Shown: positions 33,643-40,956 of the stretch, in pieces | Layout: each line of letters opens with the position of its first letter | Position numbering within the stretch: position 1 is the stretch's first letter | Source: Pseudaeromonas sp038247115 | Lineage (GTDB): Bacteria > Pseudomonadota > Gammaproteobacteria > Enterobacterales > Aeromonadaceae | Assembly (NCBI GenBank): GCA_038247115.1 | Contig: JBBRVG010000030.1 | Location: forward strand, 1-40,956 | Direction of reading: 5' to 3' | DNA length: 40,956 nt | Made by a program: the position numbers and the translations under genes | Notes under the pieces: model-generated | Told to the model about the DNA's origin: nothing | Seen by the model: the letters and a program-made list of their open reading frames with translations, nothing else | The model's database searches: none

Positions 33643-34027
33643 ACACGCTTCCCCTTCGTTGAATATCATCCAGCAAACCGGCTCTGGCGCTATCCAGCGC
33701 GGTTTTTTCACTGAGAATGGCAGTCTCGAACAATGCGGCTTGAAGATCTCGCGCCCACCAACGCACGCCGGTGGTAATGATTTGATACTGCATGACAGTC
33801 GATGCTGCTCGCAAGTCGAGCAGATCAACTGGGCAACCCGCCAGTTCGGCTAGCTCACCGGACAGATAGAAGAGCGCGAGTGGATCTGCGTAACCTGCGA
33901 CGAGAATCGCGAGATCGAGATCGCTCTCTGCACCGGCGGAGCCGCGAACTCGACTGCCAAAGGCGTAGACGGCGAGTAGTTCTGGTACTCGTTTTTGCAA
34001 GATCTGAATGACCGGGTCTGCATTCAT
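33632..34027 (-). CDS. mntA: MntA-like minimal nucleotidyltransferase antitoxin
   Basis: The 131-residue protein has the MNT signature GS-x10-DxD (GSRVRGSAGAESDLDL, near residues 24-39), which binds Mg-ATP and transfers AMP. In type VII toxin-antitoxin pairs the MntA enzyme AMPylates the HEPN toxin. The signature is intact, so the enzyme should be active even though the usual Tyr target in the partner is absent. It overlaps hepT by 11 bases. The leader is unusual: its GGTGGGG ribosome-binding region can be paired by an upstream CCCCACC, and a 10-codon ORF ends on the mntA start codon as ATGA. Confidence 0.9.
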   Translation of the reverse strand: MNADPVIQILQKRVPELLAVYAFGSRVRGSAGAESDLDLAILVAGYADPLALFYLSGELAELAGCPVDLLDLRAASTVMQYQIITTGVRWWARDLQAALFETAILSEKTALDSARAGLLDDIQRRGSVYGG

Positions 34028-34089
34028 TGGAAATACCCCACCGACTTAACATTCATGCGGGTGGGGCTTTACCAGCAAGTCAAAGCCCC
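34024..34089 (-). promoter_or_regulatory. mntA leader with two mutually exclusive hairpins and a 10-codon ORF
   Basis: On the minus strand, GGGGCTTT (34089-34082) can pair with AAAGCCCC (34070-34063). Alternatively CCCCACC (34066-34060) can pair with GGTGGGG (34042-34036), the likely ribosome binding site of mntA. The two structures share four bases and exclude each other. A short ORF from 34056 (MNVKSVGYFQ) stops at 34024 overlapping the mntA ATG. This has the form of a translation control element. Confidence 0.4.
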
Positions 34090-34115
34090 GTTAGAGATTG
34101 TCGCAATAAACGAGT

Positions 34116-34145
34116 AAAAAAAAAGCCCTGAAAAATCAGGGCTTT
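34116..34145 (-). terminator. Rho-independent terminator of ssrA
   Basis: On the minus strand AAAGCCCTGA and TCAGGGCTTT form a 10-bp stem with a 4-base A/T loop, directly followed by a long T-run, beginning 8 bases after the encoded CCA end of tmRNA. Confidence 0.92.
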
Positions 34146-34152
34146 AAGCGAT

Positions 34153-34512
34153 TGGTGGAGCTGGCGGGATTTGAACCCGCGTCCGAAAAACCTACATCCT
34201 CAGTACTACATGCTTAGTCGAGTCTTTACATTCGCCATCCAGCTGCGGACCGACACGCCACCGAATAACTAGCCTGATTGGTTTTAACGCTTCCGCCCCA
34301 GGCAGGACTTCCACGCGATCCTATGAAAGATGACCTTCCAATCCCCTAGGACATAGGCAAGCTAGGGTAGAAGGGCTTCGAGCAGGGTATTAAGCTGCTA
34401 AAGCGTAGGTTTCGTCGTTTGCGACTATTTTTTGCGGTTTATTAACGAGGCCTACCGCACCTCGGCATGCACCTTGGGTTTCGAGTGTCCCGTCGAATCC
34501 AGAATCAGCCCC
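34153..34512 (-). ncRNA. ssrA: tmRNA (transfer-messenger RNA)
   Basis: The 360-base RNA begins GGGGCTGATTCTGG and ends with a tRNA-like T-arm and acceptor, GGTTCAAATCCCGCC then AGCTCCACCA, with CCA encoded. The tag frame at 34422-34390 reads ANDETYALAA and a TAA stop; the E. coli tag is ANDENYALAA, so one residue differs. tmRNA with SmpB frees stalled ribosomes and marks the product for proteolysis. smpB lies directly upstream on the same strand, as is usual. The 3' end of ssrA is a common integration site for islands, and the phosphorothioation and toxin-antitoxin genes lie directly beyond it. Confidence 0.97.
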
Positions 34513-34526
34513 AATGTGTTGACGCC

Positions 34527-34555
34527 ATCTTACCGTAAAGAGTTGATAAGTCCAA
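34527..34555 (-). promoter_or_regulatory. Probable ssrA promoter
   Basis: On the minus strand TTGGAC (34555-34550) and TAAGAT (34532-34527) are separated by exactly 17 bases, 14 bases before the mature tmRNA 5' end; the precursor would be trimmed by RNase P. Confidence 0.65.
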
Positions 34556-34558
34556 GGC

Positions 34559-35041
34559 TTAGCGGCCTTTGTTCTTCATCATCCGTTCTTTATCCCGTTG
34601 CCACTCTCTTTCTTTAAGGTCATCGCGCTTGTCGTGTTCTTTTTTACCCTTGGCCAGACCAATCTCGATCTTGACCCAGGCATTCTTCCAATACAGCGTC
34701 AACGGGATCAGGGTGTAACCCTGGCGTTCGACCAGACCGATCAGCCGTTCGATCTGGCTCTTCTGCAGCAATAGTTTACGGGTGCGGGTGGGGTCGCAGA
34801 TCACGTGGGTAGAGGCCAGGCTCAGGGGCGTGATGTTGGCACCAAACAGATACACCTGACCATCGCGAATGATGACGTAGCCATCACCAAGGTTCGCTTT
34901 GCCAGCGCGCAGGGATTTGACTTCCCAGCCTTGTAATTCGAGGCCAGCCTCATACTTATCTTCAATGAAGTATTCGTGACGAGCCTTTTTATTCTGCGCT
35001 ATGGTCGAGGACCCGGCGTTTTTACTTTTGTTTTTGCTCAT
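34559..35041 (-). CDS. smpB: SsrA-binding protein SmpB
   Basis: The 160-residue product is SmpB, which binds the tRNA-like part of tmRNA and places it in the A-site of stalled ribosomes. The conserved stretches are ARHEYFIEDKYEAGLELQGW, EVKSLRAGKANL, DGYV, and a basic tail (KGKKEHDKRDDLKEREWQRD) that reaches into the mRNA channel. ATG 35041 gives the usual length; an outer in-frame start at 35107 would add an unrelated N-terminus. It is followed by ssrA on the same strand and is divergent from ratA. Confidence 0.97.
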   Translation of the reverse strand: MSKNKSKNAGSSTIAQNKKARHEYFIEDKYEAGLELQGWEVKSLRAGKANLGDGYVIIRDGQVYLFGANITPLSLASTHVICDPTRTRKLLLQKSQIERLIGLVERQGYTLIPLTLYWKNAWVKIEIGLAKGKKEHDKRDDLKEREWQRDKERMMKNKGR

Positions 35042-35185
35042 GGGGCTAAACCTTTCCTCTACATCAGGTCGGGCATTATACGTGGCGATGGAGCGCTGTA
35101 AAACCATGCGATCAATTGGAGCCGTGATATGGTGCGATTTTTGCGTCGAATGCTAGAATCGCCGGCGAGTGAACGAGGAGAGTGT

Positions 35186-35620
35186 ATGGCCCGAATCAAC
35201 CGCAGTGCGTTGGTGATGTATAGCGCCGAACAGATGTATCAGTTGGTGAATGATGTTCGCGCTTACCCGCAGTTTTTGCCCGGTTGCGTGGCCAGCGAGG
35301 TTCTGGAATCCCAGGCGGATTCCATGGTGGCCCGAGTGGAGGTCGCCAAAGCCGGGATCCATAAGTCATTTACCACCCGCAATTTGTTACAAGCGGGCCG
35401 GACTATCCAGATGGATTTAGTGGATGGGCCCTTTCGACGTTTGAGCGGTGTCTGGTGTTTTACGCCCCTGGATGAGCAAGCCAGCAAAGTCGAATTGGCG
35501 TTGGAGTTTGAATTCAGCTCCCGACTGATAGAGCTGGCATTTGGCCGTATTTTCAACGAGCTGGTTGGCTCTATGGTGCATGCCTTCACGCTACGGGCAA
35601 AGGAGGTTTACGGTGAGTGA
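35186..35620 (+). CDS. ratA: RatA (YfjG) START-domain protein, ribosome association toxin / coenzyme Q-binding
   Basis: The 144-residue protein is a polyketide-cyclase/START-like fold protein with the family pattern MARINRSALVMYSAEQMY, LVNDVRAYPQFLPGC and LVDGPFRRLSGVWCF. In E. coli RatA is reported to hinder joining of ribosomal subunits; relatives (Coq10) bind ubiquinone. The ATG at 35186 is supported by GAGGAG directly upstream; the frame is open to 35129 but without a site. It overlaps ratB by 8 bases, forming the conserved ratA-ratB pair opposite smpB. Confidence 0.93.
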   Translation: MARINRSALVMYSAEQMYQLVNDVRAYPQFLPGCVASEVLESQADSMVARVEVAKAGIHKSFTTRNLLQAGRTIQMDLVDGPFRRLSGVWCFTPLDEQASKVELALEFEFSSRLIELAFGRIFNELVGSMVHAFTLRAKEVYGE

Positions 35621-35954
35621 ATTGGTGAACGTTGAAGTGGTGTATGCCTTGCCGGAAAAGCAGGTTCTGTTGACGGTCAAGGTTGCGCCGGGTTCAACCA
35701 TAGAGCAGGCGCTGGAACAAAGTGGTGTGCTGCGGCGTTTTCCCGAGCTGGAGTTGGCGACCATCAAGGTGGGGATTTATAGCCACATACTCCCGCTGGC
35801 GACCCCGTTGTCCGGTGGTGAACGGATTGAAATTTATCGGCCGCTGACCGCAGATCCGCGGGAGATGCGGCGTAAGCGGGCAGAAAAAGCCAAAGATGAG
35901 GGCCGTGCGGATAAAGTTACGGGCGGGATCGTCAATCCGCAACGCAAGCATTAA
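35613..35954 (+). CDS. ratB: RatB / RnfH-family ubiquitin-like protein
   Basis: The 113-residue protein belongs to the RnfH family (UPF0125), with a beta-grasp fold seen in VNVEVVYALPEKQVLL and GERIEIYRPLTADP followed by a basic tail. Its function is unsettled. It starts at GTG 35613 with a perfect AGGAGG upstream and overlaps the end of ratA, so translation is coupled. A long palindrome lies between it and the convergent bamE. Confidence 0.92.
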   Translation: MSELVNVEVVYALPEKQVLLTVKVAPGSTIEQALEQSGVLRRFPELELATIKVGIYSHILPLATPLSGGERIEIYRPLTADPREMRRKRAEKAKDEGRADKVTGGIVNPQRKH

Positions 35955-36016
35955 CTCGGTAGTGTAGCGCGTGGTAAAAGCGGCGTTGGTCGCAGGTGTG
36001 ACGAGATAGTTTATAT

Positions 36017-36050
36017 CGCCAATATCCGGAGCTCGGACCGGATACTGGCG
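36017..36050. terminator. Long palindrome between convergent ratB and bamE
   Basis: Two 13-base arms, CGCCAATATCCGG and CCGGATACTGGCG, pair with one mismatch around an 8-base centre. It is midway between two convergent genes and could stop transcription from both sides, though no strong T-run follows. Confidence 0.5.
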
Positions 36051-36075
36051 TTGAGATGTTGGTGCTGTCGAGCGG

Positions 36076-36429
36076 TTACAGCGGCAGGTTGAAGCTGGCT
36101 GGAGGCGGGAAGTCACCACTGACGCTAGCCAGTTTGTCGTTTATAAAACGAATGGTGAGATTCTTCTGCTTGGGCTCGTTCCAGCCTTCCCGCAAATAGT
36201 AAACGTAGTGCCAGGTGCTGGAGTCAAAGGCATCTTCAACCATGGGGCTGCCCAGCACAAATTCTACCTGGGCTCGGCTCATGCCTGCGCGCAGCTGTTC
36301 GATCTGCTTTTGCTCTACGAAGTTACCTTGCGGCACATCGATTCGGTAGACGCAGCCGGTGCTCAGCAGCATAGCGGCGGTCAGTGTTGCAATAACCAGT
36401 TTGTTGTTCCGCATCAGCAAATTCTTCAT
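36076..36429 (-). CDS. bamE: Outer membrane assembly lipoprotein BamE (SmpA/OmlA)
   Basis: The 117-residue precursor has a lipoprotein signal with lipobox LSTGC (Cys26) and the BamE domain: QLRAGMSRAQVEFVLGSPMVEDAF, WHYVYYLREGW and LTIRFINDKLASV. As part of the BAM complex at the outer membrane it assists insertion of beta-barrel proteins. It lies between ratB and recN as in E. coli. The gene starts at ATG 36429; a second Met at residue 6 is also possible. Confidence 0.95.
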   Translation of the reverse strand: MKNLLMRNNKLVIATLTAAMLLSTGCVYRIDVPQGNFVEQKQIEQLRAGMSRAQVEFVLGSPMVEDAFDSSTWHYVYYLREGWNEPKQKNLTIRFINDKLASVSGDFPPPASFNLPL

Positions 36430-36538
36430 TCAATTCAATAAGCAGGCCAGATGATAGCGGGGAACGCCAGCGAAGTAAAAGTGCGTCTGGCTGCCTGACG
36501 CATATTTACGTCACCGTTCTGTCCCGTCCCCAGCAGCT

Positions 36539-38209
36539 TTATGGCGCAGCAACCAGCAGTTCTCGGGCATTGGCCAGCGTATTACTGGTGATCTGATCGC
36601 CACCCAGCAGGCGCGCCAGCTCATCAAGACGCCCCTGGTGGGAGAGGGCATGCATCCGGGTTTCGGTGGATGCGCCATCGCTTTGCTTGCTGACAAACAG
36701 GTGCTGGTGGCCATGGCCTGCGACTTGCGGTAAATGGGTGACCACCAGGACCTGGGTCGAGGCGCCCAACTCGCGCAACAATTTGCCGACAATGGCGGCA
36801 GTGGGCCCGCTGATGCCGACATCCACTTCGTCAAATATAAGGCTTGGAGTCGCGACGCGCTCGGCGGTGATGACCTGAATGGCCAGACTGATACGGGATA
36901 ATTCGCCGCCGGAGGCCACCTTGGCTAATGGCTGCAGGGGTTGGCCCGGGTTGGTGGAAACCACGAAGTCGACATGGTCCATTCCTAGTGGTGAAGGAGC
37001 CGTGGTTGTCTGGTTGGTCACCAGGATCTGCAATTGACCGTCGGGCATGGAGAGGGAGCGAATGCGTTGACTGATGAGCTGCGCCAGCTCGGCGGCGTAA
37101 CGCTGGCGGCTGGCACTGAGCCGACTGGCTGCTTCCTGGTAGTCATTTCGGGCTTGTTGTTGTTCTAACGCCAGTGCATCCAGTCGTGCATCGTCGTGAC
37201 TGATGCCATCCAGCTCGGCACTAAGTTCACTATGGGCGGCGGCCAGCAACTGGGGTTTGACATGGTGCTTGCGCGCCAGCTCCAGGGCTCGGGAGAGACG
37301 TAACTCCAGATTGGCGAAGCGCTCCGGATCCAGCTCCATACGATCGAGATAATGGCGCAACTCCTGCTGACTCTCCTGTACCTGGATCAGCGCATCATTG
37401 AGCATGGTCATCACAGGCTGCAGCTTTTCATCCAGAGCGCACAACTCCTCCAGGCGCGAGGCGGCACTCTTGAGCAGGCTGGCGGCGGTCACTTCTTCAT
37501 TATCGTAGAGCAGATCGAGGCATGCCTGGCAGTCACTGATGATCTCGCCGCTGTTGGCCAGACGGGTATGTTCAGCCTCTATGGCTTCATATTCACCGGC
37601 CTGCAAGGCAAATTCATCCAGCTCTTCTACCTGATATTCCAGCAATTGGCGGCGGGATTCCCGCTGGCTTTTATCTTGCTGCAGGCGATTGAGTTCATGC
37701 TGGAGCTGGCGCCAGTTCTGATAATGCTGGCGAGTTGCGTGCAGGAGATCGTGATGGCCGGCATAGCCATCCAGGATGGTCAGTTGATGTTCGGGTTTGA
37801 GCAGGAGTTGATGGGCGTGCTGGCCGTGGATGTTGATCAGCAACTGGCCGAGGGCTTTGAGCTGAGTCAAGGGGACTGGTGTGCCATTGATATAGGCACG
37901 GGAGCGGCCTTCGGCGGTGATGACCCGGCGCAAGAGACACTCTTCTTCGTCTTGCAGCTCTTGCTCGTGCAGCCAGTGCCGGGCTACCGGATTGTTGCCC
38001 AGATTGAAACGCGCCGTCAGTTCAGTGCGCTCGGCGCCTGGACGGATCATGCTGATTTCCGCCCGCTCCCCCAGACAGAGCCCCAGGGCATCAATGGCGA
38101 TGGACTTACCGGCCCCGGTTTCGCCTGTGATGCAGGTCATGCCGCCTTGTAGCTCCAGTTCGAGAAATTTAACGATGGCAAAATTCTGAATTGTTAATTG
38201 AGTCAGCAT
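36539..38209 (-). CDS. recN: DNA repair protein RecN
   Basis: The 556-residue SMC-like protein has Walker A GETGAGKS at about 29-36, a long coiled-coil middle (about 160-360), a signature region VASGGELSRISLAIQ near 430-445 and Walker B SLIFDEVDVGISG near 460. RecN binds broken DNA ends and helps join them during RecA-dependent repair. Two LexA boxes and a promoter lie directly upstream, so it is strongly SOS controlled. It is downstream of nadK on the same strand, but its own promoter is clear. Confidence 0.96.
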   Translation of the reverse strand: MLTQLTIQNFAIVKFLELELQGGMTCITGETGAGKSIAIDALGLCLGERAEISMIRPGAERTELTARFNLGNNPVARHWLHEQELQDEEECLLRRVITAEGRSRAYINGTPVPLTQLKALGQLLINIHGQHAHQLLLKPEHQLTILDGYAGHHDLLHATRQHYQNWRQLQHELNRLQQDKSQRESRRQLLEYQVEELDEFALQAGEYEAIEAEHTRLANSGEIISDCQACLDLLYDNEEVTAASLLKSAASRLEELCALDEKLQPVMTMLNDALIQVQESQQELRHYLDRMELDPERFANLELRLSRALELARKHHVKPQLLAAAHSELSAELDGISHDDARLDALALEQQQARNDYQEAASRLSASRQRYAAELAQLISQRIRSLSMPDGQLQILVTNQTTTAPSPLGMDHVDFVVSTNPGQPLQPLAKVASGGELSRISLAIQVITAERVATPSLIFDEVDVGISGPTAAIVGKLLRELGASTQVLVVTHLPQVAGHGHQHLFVSKQSDGASTETRMHALSHQGRLDELARLLGGDQITSNTLANARELLVAAP

Positions 38210-38229
38210 GACAGCACCTGTTCAAATCA

Positions 38230-38271
38230 CTGTATTGATAAACAGTATATACTGGTTATCAATACAGTAAA
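38230..38271 (-). promoter_or_regulatory. recN SOS promoter with two LexA boxes
   Basis: Two CTG-N10-CAG sites occur at 38230-38245 and 38252-38267. On the minus strand TTTACT (38271-38266) and TATACT (38249-38244), 16 bases apart, can be the -35 and -10 boxes, so both LexA dimers would block polymerase. The start codon is 21 bases beyond the nearer box. Confidence 0.9.
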
Positions 38272-38323
38272 TAGGCGCGAGTGGACGCGATGTGTTTTTT
38301 TGAGCGCAGTCGAGTGTCAGCCG

Positions 38324-39208
38324 TCAGAACAGCTTGCTGCCCCAACCGAGCTTGTTGCGCAATACGTTGAAGTAGCTGTGACCCAGTGGGTGTATGAGTT
38401 GCAGAGTGTGCTGGCATTTGCGGATGATGATTTCGTCACCCGGATGGACATCCAGCGAAATGTGGCCGTCACAGCTGACTTGCAACTGGTCATCGATATT
38501 GTCAGGCGAGACCACCAGTTTCACTTCACTGTCGGCATCGATGACGATGGGGCGACAGCTCAGGGTATGGGGGAACATGGGGACCAGGGCGATGGCATTG
38601 AGCTGGGGGGTCAGGATAGGGCCGCCAGCCGAGAGGGCGTAGGCGGTGGAGCCGGTCGGAGTAGCGACTATGATGCCATCCGCGCGCTGGCTATACATGA
38701 AGACATCATCAATGTGCACGGCAAAGTCGATCATATGGGCAATCTTGCCCGGATGCAGCACAGCTTCGTTGAGGGCCGTGCTGCTCGCCTTGAGCTCACC
38801 ATAGCGGTAGACGCTGGCGTTGAGCAAAAAGCGGGACTCGGTCTGGTAGTGACCATCCAGTACGGCTCGCAACGGTGCCTCGAAATCCTGAGGAGAGAGA
38901 TCGGTTAAAAAACCCAGATTGCCCCGGTTCACACCGAGAACGGGAACGTTATAGCGTGCAAGAACCCGTGCGGCACCCAGCATATTACCGTCGCCACCCA
39001 CCACTATGGCCAAATCAGCCACTTTGCCCAGATGCTGTAGATCCAGTGCCTGTTCTACCGGGACGGCCAACTGCTCGGCGACCCGGCTTTCAACCAGAAC
39101 ATTGCGACCGTATTGGGTCAGAAAATCGTACAAGCAACGCAGCGTCTGATTGGTGGCGATGTGATTGGGTTTGCCGATCAGGGCTATGGTGTCGAACTGT
39201 GCTGGCAT
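38324..39208 (-). CDS. nadK: NAD kinase
   Basis: The 294-residue enzyme phosphorylates NAD to NADP with ATP. It has the GGDGNML motif (about 72-78) holding the catalytic Asp, NRGNLGFLTD (about 96-105), ALNEAVLHPG (about 147-156) and TPTGSTAYALSAGGP (about 186-200), all typical of bacterial NadK. ATG 39208, with AGGA upstream, gives the usual length; the open frame continues to 39433 without family similarity. It is divergent from grpE, with the heat-shock promoter of grpE between them. Confidence 0.96.
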   Translation of the reverse strand: MPAQFDTIALIGKPNHIATNQTLRCLYDFLTQYGRNVLVESRVAEQLAVPVEQALDLQHLGKVADLAIVVGGDGNMLGAARVLARYNVPVLGVNRGNLGFLTDLSPQDFEAPLRAVLDGHYQTESRFLLNASVYRYGELKASSTALNEAVLHPGKIAHMIDFAVHIDDVFMYSQRADGIIVATPTGSTAYALSAGGPILTPQLNAIALVPMFPHTLSCRPIVIDADSEVKLVVSPDNIDDQLQVSCDGHISLDVHPGDEIIIRKCQHTLQLIHPLGHSYFNVLRNKLGWGSKLF

Positions 39209-39323
39209 GTGGGATCCTGCGTGGCGAGCGGATGGTGAAGTATATCCTGATTCATTCAATCGTCTAATCAGACTCGTTTTTTCAGTTTCCGTCCACTCTT
39301 GTCTGGGGGAAGGCGGCATCAAA

Positions 39324-39352
39324 CCTTGAAAGGTAGCGCTTAGTCCCCATAA
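39324..39352 (+). promoter_or_regulatory. Heat-shock (sigma-32) promoter of grpE
   Basis: CTTGAAA (39325-39331) and CCCCATAA (39345-39352) are 13 bases apart, a close match to the sigma-32 consensus, about 40 bases before the grpE start codon. Confidence 0.85.
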
Positions 39353-39391
39353 TAGGCTGCAAGTGTAAGAAACTGATGTATTGGAGACGTG

Positions 39392-39988
39392 ATGAGTAAC
39401 CAGGAACAAGCGATGGAACAAAGTGCAGAGCAAAATACCGAGGCGCTGCTCGATGCAGAGCTAGCCAATGCAGGCACCGGATCCACGGCTAGCGACGAGC
39501 TGACTGCCCTGTTGGAGAAGCTGGCGCAAGCCGAAGCCGCCGCGCAGGAAGAAAAAGACCGCGCGTTACGCATTGCTGCTGAGATGGAGAACTTGCGTCG
39601 TCGCTCGGCGCTGGATGTCGAGAAGGCGCACAAGTTTGCGCTCGAGAAATTCTCCGGTGAATTACTACCCGTCATCGACAGCCTGGAGCGTGCTCTGGAG
39701 TTATCAGATCGGGAAAACGAGGCGCTGAAGCCGACACTGGAAGGTGTAGATCTGACCCTGCGCTCCATGTTGAGCACAGTGGCCAAGTTCGGTGTCGAGG
39801 CGATTAATCCCTTGGGTGAGCCGTTTGATCCCAATCGCCACCAGGCGATCAGCATGGTGGAAAATGGACAGGTGGCTCCCAACTCGGTGATCGCCGTGAT
39901 GCAAAAAGGCTATGAGCTCAATGGCCGTATCATACGTCCGGCTATGGTCATGGTTGCCCGCGCGCCCAGCGTGGATGTGCAAGCCTGA
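39392..39988 (+). CDS. grpE: Nucleotide exchange factor GrpE
   Basis: The 198-residue protein has an acidic disordered N-terminus, a long coiled coil (about 45-90, RALRIAAEMENLRRRSALDV) and the C-terminal beta domain with EPFDPNRHQAISMVE and GYELNGRIIRPAMVMVA, typical of GrpE. It speeds ADP release from DnaK, whose gene follows. TTGGAG precedes ATG 39392; a GTG three bases earlier is possible. A terminator separates it from dnaK, and each has its own sigma-32 promoter. Confidence 0.96.
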   Translation: MSNQEQAMEQSAEQNTEALLDAELANAGTGSTASDELTALLEKLAQAEAAAQEEKDRALRIAAEMENLRRRSALDVEKAHKFALEKFSGELLPVIDSLERALELSDRENEALKPTLEGVDLTLRSMLSTVAKFGVEAINPLGEPFDPNRHQAISMVENGQVAPNSVIAVMQKGYELNGRIIRPAMVMVARAPSVDVQA

Positions 39989-40005
39989 TTGTGGCTTTGT
40001 GCTTG

Positions 40006-40034
40006 AAAAACCCACCGCGCGGTGGGTTTTTTTA
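40006..40034 (+). terminator. Rho-independent terminator after grpE
   Basis: AAAAACCCACCGC and GCGGTGGGTTTTTTT form a nearly uninterrupted GC-rich palindrome with a T-run, 18 bases after the grpE stop codon. Its symmetry would let it act in both directions. Confidence 0.9.
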
Positions 40035-40044
40035 TTGCCAGGCT

Positions 40045-40073
40045 CTTGAAGGTGGGAATGAGCACCCCCATAT
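40045..40073 (+). promoter_or_regulatory. Heat-shock (sigma-32) promoter of dnaK
   Basis: CTTGAA (40045-40050) and CCCCATAT (40066-40073) are spaced like a sigma-32 promoter, about 128 bases before the dnaK start. The -10 and -35 both match the consensus well. Confidence 0.8.
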
Positions 40074-40200
40074 CTAGGACAACGGCAAAGTCCGGGACGA
40101 AAAAAGTGAGTTGCGGTGATTGAAATTCTGCACTCAGATCCCCACTTAGCACCACAAGAGACAAGTTAAACGCATTTTTGCAGATTTACGGAGATTAGAA

Positions 40201-40956
40201 ATGGGTAGAATCATTGGTATTGACCTGGGTACGACCAACTCTTGCGTGGCCATTCTGGATGGTGACCATGCTCGTGTCATCGAAAACGCCGAAGGCGATC
40301 GCACGACTCCGTCCATCATTGCCTATGCTGATGACGGCGAAATTCTGGTGGGTCAACCAGCCAAGCGTCAGGCGGTCACCAACCCCAAGAACACTCTGTT
40401 TGCGATCAAGCGTCTGATCGGCCGCCGCTTTGAAGACGAAGAAGTGCAACGCGATCTGAAGATCATGCCATATGGCATCACCCGCGCCGACAATGGCGAT
40501 GCCTGGGTTGAAGTCAAAGGCAAGCGTATGGCGCCGCCACAAATTTCAGCCGAAGTGCTGAAGAAGATGAAGAAGACCGCCGAAGATTTCTTGGGCGAGC
40601 CGGTCACTGAAGCGGTTATTACCGTACCGGCTTACTTTACCGATGCCCAGCGTCAAGCCACTAAGGATGCCGGCCGTATCGCGGGTCTGGAAGTCAAGCG
40701 CATCATCAACGAACCGACTGCCGCTGCGTTCGCTTATGGCGTCAACAAGATCAAGGGTGAGCGTAAGGTTGCCGTCTATGACTTGGGTGGTGGTACCTTC
40801 GATATCTCCATCATCGAAATTGATGAAATGGATGGTGAAACGACCTTCGAGGTTCTCGCGACCAATGGTAATACCCATCTGGGTGGTGAAGACTTCGACA
40901 ACCGTCTCATCAACTATCTGGTAGACGAGTTCAAGCGTGAGCAAGGCATGGATCTG
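40201..40956 (+). CDS. dnaK: Chaperone DnaK (Hsp70), N-terminal part
   Basis: The frame begins MGRIIGIDLGTTNSCVAILD at ATG 40201 with GGAG upstream and runs open to the window edge, giving 252 residues of the nucleotide-binding domain. The Hsp70 signatures are all present: IDLGTTNS for the phosphate loop, AVITVPAYFTDAQRQATKDA, RIINEPTAAAFAYG, and VYDLGGGTFDISI. DnaK binds unfolded peptide in an ATP-driven cycle with DnaJ and GrpE. The substrate-binding domain lies beyond the window. A leader of about 130 bases separates it from its sigma-32 promoter. Confidence 0.97.
   Translation, partial: MGRIIGIDLGTTNSCVAILDGDHARVIENAEGDRTTPSIIAYADDGEILVGQPAKRQAVTNPKNTLFAIKRLIGRRFEDEEVQRDLKIMPYGITRADNGDAWVEVKGKRMAPPQISAEVLKKMKKTAEDFLGEPVTEAVITVPAYFTDAQRQATKDAGRIAGLEVKRIINEPTAAAFAYGVNKIKGERKVAVYDLGGGTFDISIIEIDEMDGETTFEVLATNGNTHLGGEDFDNRLINYLVDEFKREQGMDL

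Noticed and set aside
33642..33828. Longer N-terminus for HepT
   Set aside because: The extra 62 residues lie within mntA, look unlike the family, and the internal ATG at 33642 has a normal family start.
37352..38152. Open frame of 266 codons antisense to recN
   Set aside because: Lies wholly inside recN, whose domains are clear; no family features in the antisense product.

Overview
The window is a gammaproteobacterial chromosome segment. Its right end (about 34.1-41.0 kb) carries a conserved housekeeping block on mixed strands: ssrA (tmRNA, tag ANDETYALAA), smpB, ratA, ratB, bamE, recN, nadK, grpE and the first part of dnaK. This order, the heat-shock promoters before grpE and dnaK, and two LexA boxes before recN all fit a free-living gammaproteobacterium, perhaps near Aeromonadales or Alteromonadales. 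I cannot assign a genus.

The left part (1-12.6 kb) is a collection of signalling and accessory genes: the end of a DUF2339 membrane protein, a secreted Sel1-repeat protein, a propeller/Y_Y_Y/GGDEF diguanylate cyclase, a CHASE-GGDEF cyclase with AT-rich codons, a Fic-domain protein, the divergent pair yqhC/yqhD (AraC regulator and NADPH aldehyde reductase), and a GAF-PAS-PAS-GGDEF cyclase. Three diguanylate cyclases of different architecture lie within 10.5 kb.

The middle (12.8-33.0 kb) is a DNA phosphorothioate (PT) modification-restriction island. dptF, dptG and dptH (restriction; + strand) run towards the modification operon dndBCDE (- strand, every junction an ATGA overlap). dndA (cysteine desulfurase) is divergent from dndB. 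Between dptH and dndE is an AT-rich three-gene cassette: a membrane-anchored beta-rich protein overlapping the end of dptH, a degenerate GIY-YIG-like protein, and a second DGQHR (DndB-like) protein. Downstream of dndA, and overlapping its stop codon, is an Mrr-type endonuclease with an N-terminal HARE-HTH-like domain. A PT-associated putative methyltransferase and an M15/Hedgehog-fold metal-site protein follow on the opposite strand.

Between this island and the ssrA 3' end is a HepT/MntA (HEPN/nucleotidyltransferase) toxin-antitoxin pair. Its HepT has Asp where the AMPylated Tyr of the RX4HXY motif is expected, and the mntA leader can form two mutually exclusive hairpins. The island sits beside the tmRNA gene, a common integration site, but no integrase, transposase or second att copy is visible in the window.

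As a working model, DndA and DndC-E put sulfur into the DNA backbone. DndB, and perhaps the second DGQHR protein, sets expression or frequency. DptFGH attack DNA lacking the mark. The Mrr-like, GIY-YIG-like, membrane and M15-like proteins are candidate extra effectors. The parts most likely to be undescribed are the AT-rich cassette and the variant HepT/MntA pair.
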